A stretch of 64,000 bases of DNA from an uncultured Winogradskyella sp. (GTDB lineage: Bacteria; Bacteroidota; Bacteroidia; Flavobacteriales; Flavobacteriaceae), in contig CAJXLB010000002.1 in the NCBI GenBank assembly GCA_913055905.1, positions 464,464 to 528,463 on the forward strand, in the 5' to 3' direction. Each line of letters begins with the position of its first letter. The stretch's first letter is position 1. This document shows, piece after piece, positions 1 through 8,651 of this stretch. The position numbers and the translations under genes were made by a program. Under the pieces are notes generated by a model. The model did no database searches, had not been told where the DNA came from, and worked only from the letters and a program-made list of their open reading frames with translations.

Positions 1-549
1 GGACTTATAAATGAATTTAATGGTATTGTGGTTATAGATGAAGCTTATATAGATTTTTCAAATCAGAAGAGCTGGTTGAGCAGACTTAATGAATTTCCCA
101 ACCTTATTGTCACACAAACTTTTTCCAAGGCTTATGGACTTGCTGGGATTCGACTAGGTATATGTTATGCTTCAGAATTTATTACTTCAATATTACATAA
201 AATAAAACCGCCATATAACGTCAATCAACTTACCCAAACCAAAGCCCTAGAACGATTAAGTGCTCTTGAAGAGGTAAATGAGCAAATCAAAATCATAGTT
301 AAAGAACGAGATACGCTCACTTCGGCATTAAATGAAATTTCATTTATAAAGCAAGTGTATCCTTCAGATGCAAATTTTGTTTTGGTAAAGGTCGATGATG
401 CCAATCTGCGTTACGAGCAGTTGATTAAAAAAGGGATTGTGGTGAGAAACAGGACGAATCAACCCTTGTGCGAAAACTGTCTTCGTTTTACTGTAGGCAC
501 ACCAGAAGAAAACAAACAATTAATTGAGACTTTAAATCAACTACCATGA
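1..549 (+). CDS. hisC: Histidinol-phosphate aminotransferase, 5'-truncated
   Basis: PLP-dependent transaminase that converts imidazole-acetol phosphate to L-histidinol phosphate in histidine synthesis (cytosol). Only the C-terminal half is present: the frame is open from base 1 (GLINEFNG before [10 protein letters not shown]), so the gene continues upstream of the window and the GTG at 28 is not its start. The VIDEAY Asp that contacts the PLP ring nitrogen and the [10 protein letters not shown] motif with the PLP-binding Lys are both visible, followed by the small domain with a phosphate-binding RLG. The stop codon overlaps the hisB start (ATGA at 546), which indicates translational coupling. 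The order C-B-H-A-F-IE is the usual flavobacterial his operon, so hisG and hisD probably lie just upstream. Confidence 0.95.
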   Translation, partial: GLINEFNGIVVIDEAYIDFSNQKSWLSRLNEFPNLIVTQTFSKAYGLAGIRLGICYASEFITSILHKIKPPYNVNQLTQTKALERLSALEEVNEQIKIIVKERDTLTSALNEISFIKQVYPSDANFVLVKVDDANLRYEQLIKKGIVVRNRTNQPLCENCLRFTVGTPEENKQLIETLNQLP

Positions 550-1676
550 AACCCGTATTGTTTATAGATAGAGATGGCACCTTGGCCATAGAGCCACCTG
601 TGGATTACCAGTTGGACAGCTTTGAAAAACTTGAATTCTTCCCAGGTGTATTTCAATACTTAAGCAAGATTGCAAATGAGCTTAATTTCGAATTGGTCAT
701 GGTGACCAATCAAGATGGTTTGGGTACCGATTCTTTTCCTGAAGAAACATTTTGGCCTGTTCATAATTTTCTTATTCAATCCCTAAAAAATGAGGGTATA
801 GAATTTTCTGAGCAGATTATCGACAGAACCTTTGAGCATGAAAAAGCACCAACACGGAAACCAAGAACAGGTCTATTAAAGTCATATATGAACGGTTCTT
901 GTGATTTAGAAAATTCATACGTGATTGGAGACAGATTGACTGATATAGAATTGGCAAAAAATCTAGGTTGTAAAGGGATATTGCTCAATGCCTTAGGACA
1001 AGACGGCATTGATGCGTCTAAAAAGGCAGAACTTAAAAATTCCATTGCGCTAGAGACATCTAGCTGGAAGTCGATATACGAATTTCTAAAGGCAACCGAA
1101 CGCATAGGACAGATAGAGCGTAATACCAACGAAACCAAAATTAAAATCGCCCTAAACTTAGATGGTACAGGACAAAGCAACATAAATACTGGTATTGCCT
1201 TTTTTGATCATATGCTAGACCAAATTGCACGTCACGGTCAGATGGACTTAAACATTAAAGTCGATGGTGATTTAGAAGTGGACGAACATCATACTATTGA
1301 AGACACGGCCATCGCTCTCGGCGAGGTTTTTGCCAAAACTCTAGGTGATAAATTAGGCATAGAACGTTACGGTTTTTGTCTACCTATGGACGATTGTTTA
1401 GCTCAGGTAGCTATAGATTTTGGCGGCAGAAATTGGTTGGTTTGGGAAGCGGATTTTAAACGTGAAATGATAGGAAAAATGCCCACCGAAATGTTTTACC
1501 ACTTTTTTAAATCCTTTTCTGATGGTGCCAAATGTAATCTCAATATAAAAGCAGAAGGCACCAATGAACATCATAAGATTGAGGCTATATTCAAGGCCTT
1601 TGCAAAAGCCATAAAAATGGCCGTAAAACGCGATGTGAATAAAATGATTTTACCATCAACCAAAGGTACACTGTAA
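546..1676 (+). CDS. hisB: Bifunctional histidinol-phosphatase / imidazoleglycerol-phosphate dehydratase
   Basis: Catalyses two steps of histidine synthesis: dehydration of imidazoleglycerol phosphate and dephosphorylation of histidinol phosphate. The 376-aa length matches the fused E. coli-type enzyme. Residues 1 to about 170 form a HAD phosphatase domain with the DRDGT nucleophile motif (D8, D10), GLG and a late GDRLTD acidic motif. From about 190 the IGPD domain shows the metal-binding signatures [23 protein letters not shown] and [12 protein letters not shown]. The start overlaps hisC by 4 bases and the stop shares one base with hisH (TAATG). I see nothing unusual in the active sites. Confidence 0.97.
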   Translation: MKPVLFIDRDGTLAIEPPVDYQLDSFEKLEFFPGVFQYLSKIANELNFELVMVTNQDGLGTDSFPEETFWPVHNFLIQSLKNEGIEFSEQIIDRTFEHEKAPTRKPRTGLLKSYMNGSCDLENSYVIGDRLTDIELAKNLGCKGILLNALGQDGIDASKKAELKNSIALETSSWKSIYEFLKATERIGQIERNTNETKIKIALNLDGTGQSNINTGIAFFDHMLDQIARHGQMDLNIKVDGDLEVDEHHTIEDTAIALGEVFAKTLGDKLGIERYGFCLPMDDCLAQVAIDFGGRNWLVWEADFKREMIGKMPTEMFYHFFKSFSDGAKCNLNIKAEGTNEHHKIEAIFKAFAKAIKMAVKRDVNKMILPSTKGTL

Positions 1677-2257
1677 TGAATTTAAGAATTGTCAACTACG
1701 GTGCAGGAAATATAAAAAGTATTCAGTTTGCATTTCAGCGTTTGGGCTACGAGGCCAAATTAACATCAGATGCTGAGGACTTGTTAAAGGCGGATAAAGT
1801 CATTTTTCCTGGCGTTGGTGAGGCTAGTTCTGCTATGTACAAATTAAGAGAAAGTGGCTTAGATGAACTGATTCCACAATTAAAACAACCCGTGCTTGGC
1901 ATTTGTTTAGGTATGCAACTGATGTGTAAACATACTGAGGAAGGCAATACTAAAGGGCTTGGAATTTTTCAAACTAACGTCAAACGATTTTCAAATCAGG
2001 TTAAAGTTCCCCAAATGGGATGGAATACCATAACACAGCTTAAATCTAATCTGTTTAAAGGCATTGAACCTGGTGATTTTATGTATCTGGTTCACAGTTA
2101 CTACGCAGAAGATTGTAATGAGAAAATTGCGAACACCCACTACGAATTAGATTATGCTTCAGCTCTTGAACATGAAAATTTTTTTGGCGTTCAATTTCAC
2201 CCAGAAAAAAGCGGTAAAAAAGGTGAGCAAATTTTAAAAAACTTCTTGAAGTTGTAA
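1676..2257 (+). CDS. hisH: Imidazole glycerol phosphate synthase, glutaminase subunit
   Basis: Class I glutamine amidotransferase that releases ammonia from glutamine and channels it to HisF. At 193 aa it has the normal HisH length. The catalytic triad is readable: the nucleophile Cys77 in GICLGMQ, and His175 and Glu177 in FHPEKSG. The N-terminal NYGAGNIKS and the oxyanion-strand PGVGEA are also conserved. Its start overlaps the hisB stop. It is followed by the only sizeable gap in the operon (147 bp), which contains short heptamer repeats. Confidence 0.97.
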   Translation: MNLRIVNYGAGNIKSIQFAFQRLGYEAKLTSDAEDLLKADKVIFPGVGEASSAMYKLRESGLDELIPQLKQPVLGICLGMQLMCKHTEEGNTKGLGIFQTNVKRFSNQVKVPQMGWNTITQLKSNLFKGIEPGDFMYLVHSYYAEDCNEKIANTHYELDYASALEHENFFGVQFHPEKSGKKGEQILKNFLKL

Positions 2258-2404
2258 GTACGCTATTAAATGTTAGAAGTATGAAGAATGAGTTAATTAA
2301 TAGAACCAAACAATTTACAATAGACTGTTGGAATTTTTGTTTTAAAGTGCCGAAATCAAAAAAAATAACTTCTAACTTCTAACTTCTAACCTCGAATATT
2401 CAAT
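2258..2404 (+). repeat. Intercistronic gap in the his operon with heptamer repeats
   Basis: The 147-bp spacer between hisH and hisA contains four consecutive heptamers at 2366-2393: TAACTTC three times, then TAACCTC. An inverted match, GTTAGAAGT, lies at 2272-2280 and could pair with any of the ACTTCTAAC phases in the array. No gene is visible here. All the other his junctions overlap or nearly touch, so this is the one place where the operon could be processed or internally initiated. The repeat is directly visible; any regulatory role is inference. Confidence 0.6.
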
Positions 2405-3130
2405 ATGAGAATTATCCCAGCTATAGATATTATTAACGGTCAATGTGTTAGACTGACCAAAGGTGATTATGATACCAAAAAAGTATATAACGAAAATCCT
2501 GTTGAAGTAGCCAAGGCGTTTGAAGATGCCGGAATTCAACATTTACACGTTGTAGATTTAGATGGTGCCAAAGCCAGTCATATTATAAATTATAAGGTTC
2601 TTGAAAAAATCGCTACCAAAACTAACTTAAAGATTGATTTTGGTGGTGGGCTAAAATCAGATGATGATTTGAGAGTGGCTTTTGAATCTGGTGCGAGTCA
2701 GATTACTGGTGGAAGTATAGCTGTTAAAAATCCAGACGTGTTTGAAAATTGGATTCGTACTTATGGTTCAGATAAAATTATTCTTGGTGCCGATTGTAAA
2801 AACGAGAAAATAGCAGTTTCAGGTTGGTACGAAGAAAGTGATTTAGAAGTAGTTCCCTTTATAAAAGATTATCACGGTAAAGGTATTAGCTATGTGATTT
2901 GTACTGATATTTCAAAGGACGGAATGCTTCAAGGACCATCTTTTGATTTGTATGAAAAAATATTGCAAGAGGCTGGTGGCATTAAACTAGTCGCTTCTGG
3001 TGGAATTTCAAAATATGATGAACTACCACAATTAGCCGAAATAGGTTGTGAAGGTGTTATCATTGGCAAGGCCATTTATGAAAATAAAATTACGCTTAAG
3101 CAACTCGAACACTTCATCTTAAATCAATAA
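2405..3130 (+). CDS. hisA: ProFAR isomerase (HisA)
   Basis: TIM-barrel isomerase that converts ProFAR to PRFAR, the substrate of HisFH. It has the expected length of 241 aa. The catalytic general base Asp8 is in PAID and the second Asp (D130) is in LGADCKN. The phosphate-binding glycine loops DFGGGLK and ASGGISK mark the two half-barrels. It is four bases upstream of hisF and almost certainly cotranscribed. It is distinguished from HisF by the N-terminal MRIIPAIDI. Confidence 0.97.
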   Translation: MRIIPAIDIINGQCVRLTKGDYDTKKVYNENPVEVAKAFEDAGIQHLHVVDLDGAKASHIINYKVLEKIATKTNLKIDFGGGLKSDDDLRVAFESGASQITGGSIAVKNPDVFENWIRTYGSDKIILGADCKNEKIAVSGWYEESDLEVVPFIKDYHGKGISYVICTDISKDGMLQGPSFDLYEKILQEAGGIKLVASGGISKYDELPQLAEIGCEGVIIGKAIYENKITLKQLEHFILNQ

Positions 3131-3133
3131 TAG

Positions 3134-3889
3134 ATGCTTACGAAAAGAATTGTACCTTGTTTGGATATTAAAGATGGTCGCACTGTAAAAGGTGTGAACT
3201 TTGTTGATTTAAGAGATGCTGGCGACCCTGTTGTCTTGGCGAAGCAGTATGCGGAATTGGGTGCAGACGAGCTGGTATTTCTAGATATATCAGCCACCCA
3301 AGAGAAACGTAGAACCTTGCATGATATGGTTTTAAAGGTTGCCGAGCATGTCAATATTCCTTTTACTGTTGGTGGTGGTATTTCTTCAGTGGAAGATGTA
3401 GATGACTTATTGCATTGCGGTGCCGATAAAGTGTCTATTAATTCATCGGCTGTTAAACGTCCTGAGCTCATAAATGAGTTATCTGAAAAATTTGGAAGCC
3501 AGTGTGTGGTTGTTGCTATTGATGCCAAAGAAATTGAAGGGGAATGGTTTGTGCATTTGGCAGGTGGTACTATTCCAACAGATTTAAAACTATTCGAATG
3601 GGCAAAAGAAGTGGAAGCGCGTGGTGCTGGTGAAATTTTGTTCACCTCAATGAATCACGATGGTACCAAAGCGGGTTATGCGAATGAAGCCTTGGCAAAA
3701 CTTTCAGACCTTGTGAATATTCCTATAATTGCTTCAGGTGGTGCGGGAACCATTCAACATTTTGTCGATACGTTTACATTGGGAAAAGCAGATGCAGCTT
3801 TAGCAGCTAGTGTTTTTCATTTTGGCGAGATACCTATTTTAGAGTTAAAAAAAGAATTAAAAGAAAAAGGCATACCGGTAAGATTATGA
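3134..3889 (+). CDS. hisF: Imidazole glycerol phosphate synthase, cyclase subunit
   Basis: TIM-barrel cyclase that uses ammonia from HisH to turn PRFAR into imidazoleglycerol phosphate and AICAR. The length of 251 aa is normal. The catalytic aspartates are D11 ([10 protein letters not shown]) and D130 (VVAID), and the phosphate-binding motifs GGGIS and ASGGAG are intact, as is the [10 protein letters not shown] segment. It begins after a 3-bp gap from hisA and overlaps hisIE by 4 bases (ATGA at 3886). Confidence 0.97.
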   Translation: MLTKRIVPCLDIKDGRTVKGVNFVDLRDAGDPVVLAKQYAELGADELVFLDISATQEKRRTLHDMVLKVAEHVNIPFTVGGGISSVEDVDDLLHCGADKVSINSSAVKRPELINELSEKFGSQCVVVAIDAKEIEGEWFVHLAGGTIPTDLKLFEWAKEVEARGAGEILFTSMNHDGTKAGYANEALAKLSDLVNIPIIASGGAGTIQHFVDTFTLGKADAALAASVFHFGEIPILELKKELKEKGIPVRL

Positions 3890-4485
3890 CAATAGATTTC
3901 AATAAAAATAAAGACGGATTAGTTCCTGCCATAATTCAAGATGCAAAAACAAAGAATGTACTAATGCTGGGCTATATGAATTCCGAAGCTCTCAAAAAAA
4001 CAAAAGAAACCGGCATGGTAACGTTTTTCAGCAGAACTAAGAAAAGACTATGGACCAAGGGTGAAGAAAGCGGTAATGTTTTAAAGCTTGTAGACATTAA
4101 ACTCGATTGTGATAATGATGCACTGCTGATTGCCGTAAATCCGAAGGGACCTACTTGCCATAAAGGAACGGATACCTGTTGGAATGAAGACAATGTGCAA
4201 TCCTATGGCTTTTTAAGCCATTTGGAACAAATTATAAGCTCTAGAGTTGAAAATGCCGATTCGAACAAATCCTATGTAGCGTCACTGTTTGAAAAAGGGA
4301 TTAATAAAATAGCCCAAAAAGTAGGAGAGGAGGCCGTAGAGGTCGTGATTGAAGCCAAGGACAATAACGATGATTTGTTCTTGAACGAAAGTGCCGATTT
4401 ACTATTTCATTATTTAATGCTGCTGAAGGCTAAAGGATTTCAACTTCAGGACGTTGTTGATGTTTTAGAAGACAGACACAAATAA
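3886..4485 (+). CDS. hisI: Bifunctional phosphoribosyl-AMP cyclohydrolase / phosphoribosyl-ATP pyrophosphatase
   Basis: Fused HisI-HisE enzyme (199 aa) that catalyses the second and third steps of histidine synthesis. Residues 1 to about 105 are the zinc-dependent cyclohydrolase, with the LDCDNDALL and CHKGTDTCW ligand region. Residues from about 112 to the end are the pyrophosphohydrolase, with the MazG-like [11 protein letters not shown] and [14 protein letters not shown] acidic helices. It is the last gene of the operon and is followed by a hairpin at 4487-4518. Confidence 0.96.
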   Translation: MTIDFNKNKDGLVPAIIQDAKTKNVLMLGYMNSEALKKTKETGMVTFFSRTKKRLWTKGEESGNVLKLVDIKLDCDNDALLIAVNPKGPTCHKGTDTCWNEDNVQSYGFLSHLEQIISSRVENADSNKSYVASLFEKGINKIAQKVGEEAVEVVIEAKDNNDDLFLNESADLLFHYLMLLKAKGFQLQDVVDVLEDRHK

Positions 4486-4486
4486 A

Positions 4487-4518
4487 ACTGTCGCCAATCT
4501 AGCAAGGTTGACGACAGT
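4487..4518. terminator. Hairpin between convergent hisIE and S41 peptidase gene
   Basis: ACTGTCG (4487-4493) pairs with CGACAGT (4512-4518). The stem continues as CAA/TTG after one mismatch and closes on a roughly 10-nt loop. On the minus strand the hairpin is followed by TTTTATTT, so it best fits a terminator for the convergent minus-strand peptidase. Read on the plus strand, the T-tract is missing. Confidence 0.55.
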
Positions 4519-4566
4519 CGCTCTAATGTAGTTTAGAAAGTTTAATCGCGCATTAGAACCACGTAT

Positions 4567-5817
4567 CTACTTTTTGGTATCATTTTCGATGATTTGCATC
4601 GTTTGCTCTATCCAATCTTCATCAAAATTTAATGGTATATCAGGTGTAATGCCATGACCTTCATAAGCAATGTACTTGTGATAATTCATATCAGTAGGCA
4701 TAATGGTAAACTTATCTGATGGTGTATTATACGTATAACTATAATTTATTCCATAGGCGATGACACCAAACGTGGTCTGCCCTAAGTGGACGGCGTTTAA
4801 TTTGTCCTTTAACTTTAATGTGAACTGTTCGCCATTACTTCCTGTAAATTGGTTGGTGATGACATAAATTTTGGCTTTACTTTTTCTTAATACCTTAAGA
4901 AAAGGGTCGGACCATTTGCTATTACCACCACCGTTACTTCTTAAATCAATAATAATGTTTGGTGCTGTAAAACTGTTCTTATATTTTGAATGAAAAGCTT
5001 TAAAGGCTTTGATGTTATCCGTTGCATTGCTAAAACTTCCAAAATAAATGTATTGTACCTTATCGTATAGCTGCTTAAATTCCCAGTTGGACGTTTTGTC
5101 TAGCTTAAACTCAAAATTATGTTCAAATCCTTTCTTTTTAAAACTTACCAAACGACCATTTTCAAAACGTATGTTTCTATTCATTTTAATTTGTCGGGTA
5201 ACTATATCATACTGAAGTAAATTATATCTGTCAAAAGAATTCTTAGACACATAAACTAATACTTGTCCTGGTTTCCAAAGTGGATGTTCTGAATGTATTA
5301 CGACGCCTTCAAATTGGTTCTCTGAACTTTCAATTAGCCCTACCTCAATAGAGGTTGAACCGAATTTATAAATCCCCTCAATAGTCTCAGATGGTTTATG
5401 AGATAATGACTGTCTTAAACTATCCAAATCCCTATGATATTTTGGATGTTTCTTGAATACAGGATTTTTTAAAAATTCCTCAATTTTTTCGGTATCATCA
5501 AGTGCTTCACTTGAAAAATATGTGGTATTGGAATATAGGTTGATGTGAAAATCGTCTATAACATCAAGTTGTTGTTGAAGAAATTTATAACAGGTATTAA
5601 TATCTGTTGAATCCGTTAGTTTTGAAACAATAGTGTTATAGGTATTTTCAAATTCCAATAATTTATCACCTTTAATTTGTTTCTTGTAAGATGGTGTGCT
5701 CTTTAATTTCTCAACAATAAAATCTAAATCAGATTTACAATCACAATTGGGAATTTGAGACCATAAGGACTTAACTGTTGCTAAAATTAAAACGAGTAAA
5801 ACGACTAAATTTTTCAT
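4567..5817 (-). CDS. Secreted S41-family (C-terminal processing protease-like) peptidase
   Basis: Exported protein of 416 aa with a Sec signal peptide (residues 1-20, ending LWSQ). The C-terminal half resembles the tail-specific protease fold: IIIDLRSNGGG at about 288-298, then the TxSxxE pattern TGSNGE, giving Ser327 as probable nucleophile and Glu330. A GQTTFG loop and the GHGITPDI end region are also typical. The N-terminal 250 residues are not recognisable and I see no clear PDZ domain. It probably acts in the periplasm. Substrate is unknown. The gene stands alone between convergent hisIE and the LytTR gene; a TATATTTG -7-like box lies just upstream on the minus strand (5852-5859), without an obvious -33 partner. 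Confidence 0.75.
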   Translation of the reverse strand: MKNLVVLLVLILATVKSLWSQIPNCDCKSDLDFIVEKLKSTPSYKKQIKGDKLLEFENTYNTIVSKLTDSTDINTCYKFLQQQLDVIDDFHINLYSNTTYFSSEALDDTEKIEEFLKNPVFKKHPKYHRDLDSLRQSLSHKPSETIEGIYKFGSTSIEVGLIESSENQFEGVVIHSEHPLWKPGQVLVYVSKNSFDRYNLLQYDIVTRQIKMNRNIRFENGRLVSFKKKGFEHNFEFKLDKTSNWEFKQLYDKVQYIYFGSFSNATDNIKAFKAFHSKYKNSFTAPNIIIDLRSNGGGNSKWSDPFLKVLRKSKAKIYVITNQFTGSNGEQFTLKLKDKLNAVHLGQTTFGVIAYGINYSYTYNTPSDKFTIMPTDMNYHKYIAYEGHGITPDIPLNFDEDWIEQTMQIIENDTKK

Positions 5818-5913
5818 GATTCTATAATTTTTTGGATTAAACTTTCTGAAGCAAATATATTTCAGAAGTTTCCCTAGAATCTAATAATAACAGGCGTTTG
5901 GGGCGAAATAAAC

Positions 5914-6711
5914 TTAGTTTGTGGTAGAATTCAAAGCAGCTTTTACTTCCTTTAGGTAAGTTTTGGAAACAGGAATGCCTATGTCGTAATTAAGCAATAC
6001 AGAATGCTTGCCGTTTTCTATTTGCCACTGCCTAAAATGGAAAGGATTTATAAGATACGATCGATGTGTTCGCAGCAGTTCGGAAAACTCTTCGTCAATT
6101 ACGGACAGCTTGTTTCTAATAAGTGTTTTTTTCAAGTCATTTCCAGAGCGGTAATGAATTTCTATATAATTATCTGAGGAATTAATGCTTATCAAATCAT
6201 TTATATGCAATCGTAACCCTTCATAATTGCCTTCACCTTGAATTGTGATTTTTTGGTCATTGAGTCGCTTTTCGTGATACTTACCAAAAGCGTATCTCGC
6301 CACAATAATAATAGGTAAAATAATAGCAACGGCTGGCAAGTAGATGTTTTTTAGCGCGTAGCCCAAAGTATAAGGATTGGGCTCATAGGGCACAATAACC
6401 CATAGGTAATAGATTCTAGCAACGATGATGGAAACAGTACAAAAACCGAATAACAATAAACCTTCACTTAAAAGAGACCAAGTTCGGTTGTTCTTTTGAT
6501 AAATAAGGTGTTGAAAAGGAAGCAACAACAAATAACAAATTAAACCAGCTGCACCATAGCCTGGTAAATAGATCAGTTTTTCTTTAGGGCTAAATTCACT
6601 GACGTCTAAAGGTTCAGTGAGATAAAGAAAAGCAAAAATCCAGAGCCCAAGCAATACACCAATTAAAAAATGGTGTTTTATGTTTGGGTCAAAAGGATAG
6701 GATAACTTCAA
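5914..6711 (-). CDS. Integral-membrane LytTR-type transcriptional regulator
   Basis: A 265-aa protein with four predicted membrane helices (about residues 14-32, 48-71, 80-106 and 122-143). A C-terminal LytTR DNA-binding domain follows (about 165-262), recognisable by the SINSSDNYIEIHY strand, the RTHRSYLINP segment and the closing IPVSKTYLKEVKAAL. There is no receiver domain, so it is not a classical response regulator; the membrane part may itself sense a signal. It is divergent from the TruA-like gene with only 65 bp between the starts. Its target genes cannot be deduced. Confidence 0.8.
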   Translation of the reverse strand: MKLSYPFDPNIKHHFLIGVLLGLWIFAFLYLTEPLDVSEFSPKEKLIYLPGYGAAGLICYLLLLPFQHLIYQKNNRTWSLLSEGLLLFGFCTVSIIVARIYYLWVIVPYEPNPYTLGYALKNIYLPAVAIILPIIIVARYAFGKYHEKRLNDQKITIQGEGNYEGLRLHINDLISINSSDNYIEIHYRSGNDLKKTLIRNKLSVIDEEFSELLRTHRSYLINPFHFRQWQIENGKHSVLLNYDIGIPVSKTYLKEVKAALNSTTN

Positions 6712-6776
6712 ATTTTTAGATTTGGATTAAAAATAAGTATAGAATTTAAATTTCAATACTTTTGGCATTATAAACT

Positions 6777-7559
6777 ATGCAAAGAAAACGCTTTTACTAT
6801 CTTATAAAACTCCAATATTTAGGTTATCGGTTTCATGGATGGCAAAAACAGCCCAACTTAAAAACCTTACATCTTATGATTGACCGAACCCTAAAATATG
6901 TATTCGAAGACAAGGAATTTAAAACCCTAGTAGCTGGGCGCACAGACGCCATGGTATCAGCTAATGAAACGGCCTTTGAGTTGTTTACATTCCATGAGAT
7001 AACAGACCAATCCTATTTTCTTAAATGGTTTAATTACAACCTCCCACAAGATATAAGAGCCTTGAGTATAAAAGAGGTCGATAAAGACTTTAATATAATT
7101 CAGCATCCCAAGACCAAAGAATATATATATGTGTTTGCCTTTGGCGGTAAATTTCATCCCTTTTGCGCACCTATTTTGAGTACCATTCAAGATGATTTGG
7201 ACATTGAAACCATGAAGATTGGTGCACAGCTCTTTGAAGGGACGCACAATTTTAAGAATTATTGCTATAAGGCTAGCGACAATGGCTTATATAAACGTAC
7301 AATAGATGTTTGCAGGATAGAAGATAACACCTTAATTACAGCCAGTTTCTTTCCTGAAAAAAGTTATGTTTTGAAGGTACAAGGTCAAGGGTTTGGCCGA
7401 AATCAAATTCGGCTTATGATGGGTACGTTAATTAGGTTGGGAAAAGGGGAGGTCGATTTGGATTTTATCAAGAATAGCCTAAAAGAGAATGTAGAATCAC
7501 ATCAAAGTTATATAGCTCCAGCCTCAGGACTCATTTTAAATAAGATCGATTTCAAATAA
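6777..7559 (+). CDS. TruA-like tRNA pseudouridine synthase, divergent
   Basis: A 260-aa pseudouridine synthase of the TruA family, which modifies uridines in the anticodon stem-loop. The order of motifs follows TruA: YLGYRFHGWQKQ near the N-terminus, the catalytic Asp in VAGRTDA, the tyrosine of KEYIYVFAF, and GQGFGRNQIRLMMG near the C-terminus. The loop after the catalytic Asp reads GRTDAMVSA instead of the usual GRTDAGVHA, and the H-x-VRNIVG helix is replaced by GRNQIRLMMG. It is therefore probably a lineage-specific paralogue beside a canonical truA elsewhere, with possibly different target positions. The catalytic Asp is kept, so activity is likely. Confidence 0.8.
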   Translation: MQRKRFYYLIKLQYLGYRFHGWQKQPNLKTLHLMIDRTLKYVFEDKEFKTLVAGRTDAMVSANETAFELFTFHEITDQSYFLKWFNYNLPQDIRALSIKEVDKDFNIIQHPKTKEYIYVFAFGGKFHPFCAPILSTIQDDLDIETMKIGAQLFEGTHNFKNYCYKASDNGLYKRTIDVCRIEDNTLITASFFPEKSYVLKVQGQGFGRNQIRLMMGTLIRLGKGEVDLDFIKNSLKENVESHQSYIAPASGLILNKIDFK

Positions 7560-7590
7560 AAAAGGGTGAACTTTCGTCCACCCTTTTGTT
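7560..7590. terminator. Bidirectional intrinsic terminator
   Basis: AAAAGGGTG (7560-7568) pairs perfectly with CACCCTTTT (7579-7587) around a 10-nt loop. A T-rich run follows on the plus strand (TTTTGTTTTGTT), and an equally T-rich run follows on the minus strand. It sits between two convergent genes and can serve both. Confidence 0.85.
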
Positions 7591-7593
7591 TTG

Positions 7594-7815
7594 TTATTCT
7601 ACGACATGTAGTTTAGGTTCTTTGTCAACAAACTTTCCGTTTATCGATTCCCCTAAAATAAGGACTTCCTTTGAGCGCTCGTACATTTTTATTGCACGGT
7701 GCATTTGTAATTTTGTAGCACTGTAAAGCTTTACTCCAGATTTAGATCCTTTATTTCTAATCTCAATGTAATAACCGTCCTTTAATTTGGTTGGTCTTGT
7801 TGCTGGTCTACCCAT
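7594..7815 (-). CDS. Small basic conserved-type hypothetical protein
   Basis: A 73-aa protein beginning MGRPATRPTKLKDGYYIEIRN, rich in Lys and Arg in its first half, with no signal peptide or membrane segment. I cannot assign a family. The strand-like YYIEIRN and VKLYSATK segments followed by a helix (LQMHRAIKMYERSKEVLIL) suggest a compact alpha/beta fold, possibly nucleic-acid binding, but that is only inference from composition. It ends at a strong shared terminator. Its upstream region, shared with divergent dps, carries nested palindromes, so its expression may be tied to the same regulator. Confidence 0.65.
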   Translation of the reverse strand: MGRPATRPTKLKDGYYIEIRNKGSKSGVKLYSATKLQMHRAIKMYERSKEVLILGESINGKFVDKEPKLHVVE

Positions 7816-7841
7816 ATATATTAAGAATGTTTTATTTCTCG

Positions 7842-7938
7842 TGCATTATAATGAAAATTCTTTCAAAATACAAGAATATCTTTCATATTTCTTGAAGATA
7901 ATGCAATGAATCAAGTTTCCTTTAACATACTTGATTCA
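7842..7938. promoter_or_regulatory. Nested dyad symmetries in the divergent region upstream of dps
   Basis: Two adjacent dyads are visible. TGCATTAT (7842-7849) mirrors ATAATGCA (7898-7905) and encloses a smaller imperfect palindrome, CAAGAATAT / ATATTTCTTG. Immediately after, TGAATCAAGT (7907-7916) mirrors ACTTGATTCA (7929-7938) exactly over 10 bp with a 12-bp spacer. They lie between the start of the small basic gene (7815) and dps (8066). They are candidate operator sites or RNA hairpins; which protein would bind is unknown. Confidence 0.5.
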
Positions 7939-8065
7939 ATTTAACACAACATTATGTTAATAAGGTGGTAGAAGGGTTAAAGCCTGTTAAGCCGTTTTAA
8001 TATAAACACGATAATTATATCTTAATACTGAATGAAATAATAATTAGAAAAACAGAACAAATATT

Positions 8066-8581
8066 ATGAATTACCTAAACATGAATGATGAAAAATTATT
8101 GCCAACAGTTATAGAACTGAATACACTATTGGCAGATTATCATATTTACTATCAAAACTTAAGAAATTTCCATTGGAATATCCTAGGAGAAAACTTCTTT
8201 GAACTTCATGAAAAATTCGAAGAACTTTATACGGATGCTAGAGAAAAGATAGATGAAATTGCTGAACGCATTCTCACCTTGAGATATCATCCAATGAGTA
8301 ATCTTAAAGATTATTTAAAAGCCTCATCCATAGAAGAAGTATCGTCGGACAAGACAGATGTTGAAATGGTAAAGGAAATTTTAAAGAATCATGCCATTCT
8401 ACTAGAACAAATGTCTAAAGTCGTAGATAAGGCCGAAAAAATTAAAGATGAAGGTACCATTGATTTAATCGGTGCTTATATCAGGGAATTAGAAAAGACG
8501 AGTTGGATGTTAGATGCCTTTACACAAGATTCAGCGTCACAGTTGAATAAAAGCAAAATGGTATCATTCTCAAGCAACTAA
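8066..8581 (+). CDS. dps: Dps family DNA-binding ferritin-like protein
   Basis: Mini-ferritin that oxidises and stores iron and protects DNA under starvation or peroxide stress, normally a 12-mer. The 171-aa length fits. Ferroxidase ligands fall at the expected spacings: H36 (NFHWN), H48, then E52, D63 and E67 in the HEKFEELYTDAREKIDEIAE region. Position 52 is Glu where E. coli Dps has Asp. The N-terminus is short, without the long Lys-rich tail used by some Dps proteins to bind DNA. The gene stands alone with a strong terminator behind it and a palindrome-rich upstream region, which suggests specific stress control. Confidence 0.92.
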   Translation: MNYLNMNDEKLLPTVIELNTLLADYHIYYQNLRNFHWNILGENFFELHEKFEELYTDAREKIDEIAERILTLRYHPMSNLKDYLKASSIEEVSSDKTDVEMVKEILKNHAILLEQMSKVVDKAEKIKDEGTIDLIGAYIRELEKTSWMLDAFTQDSASQLNKSKMVSFSSN

Positions 8582-8604
8582 TACCTGTTAAAATATATAC
8601 AATC

Positions 8605-8637
8605 AAATACCATCTTAGCGGATGGTATTTTATTTTT
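8605..8637 (+). terminator. Intrinsic terminator of dps
   Basis: AAATACCATC (8605-8614) pairs perfectly with GATGGTATTT (8621-8630) around TTAGCG, followed by a run of T with one A (TTTTATTTTT). Confidence 0.85.
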
Positions 8638-8651
8638 ATAAAAAATAGGCT

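Noticed and set aside
776-1183. Minus-strand open frame opposite hisB
   Set aside because: hisB is certain in this region; the minus frame gives no recognisable protein.
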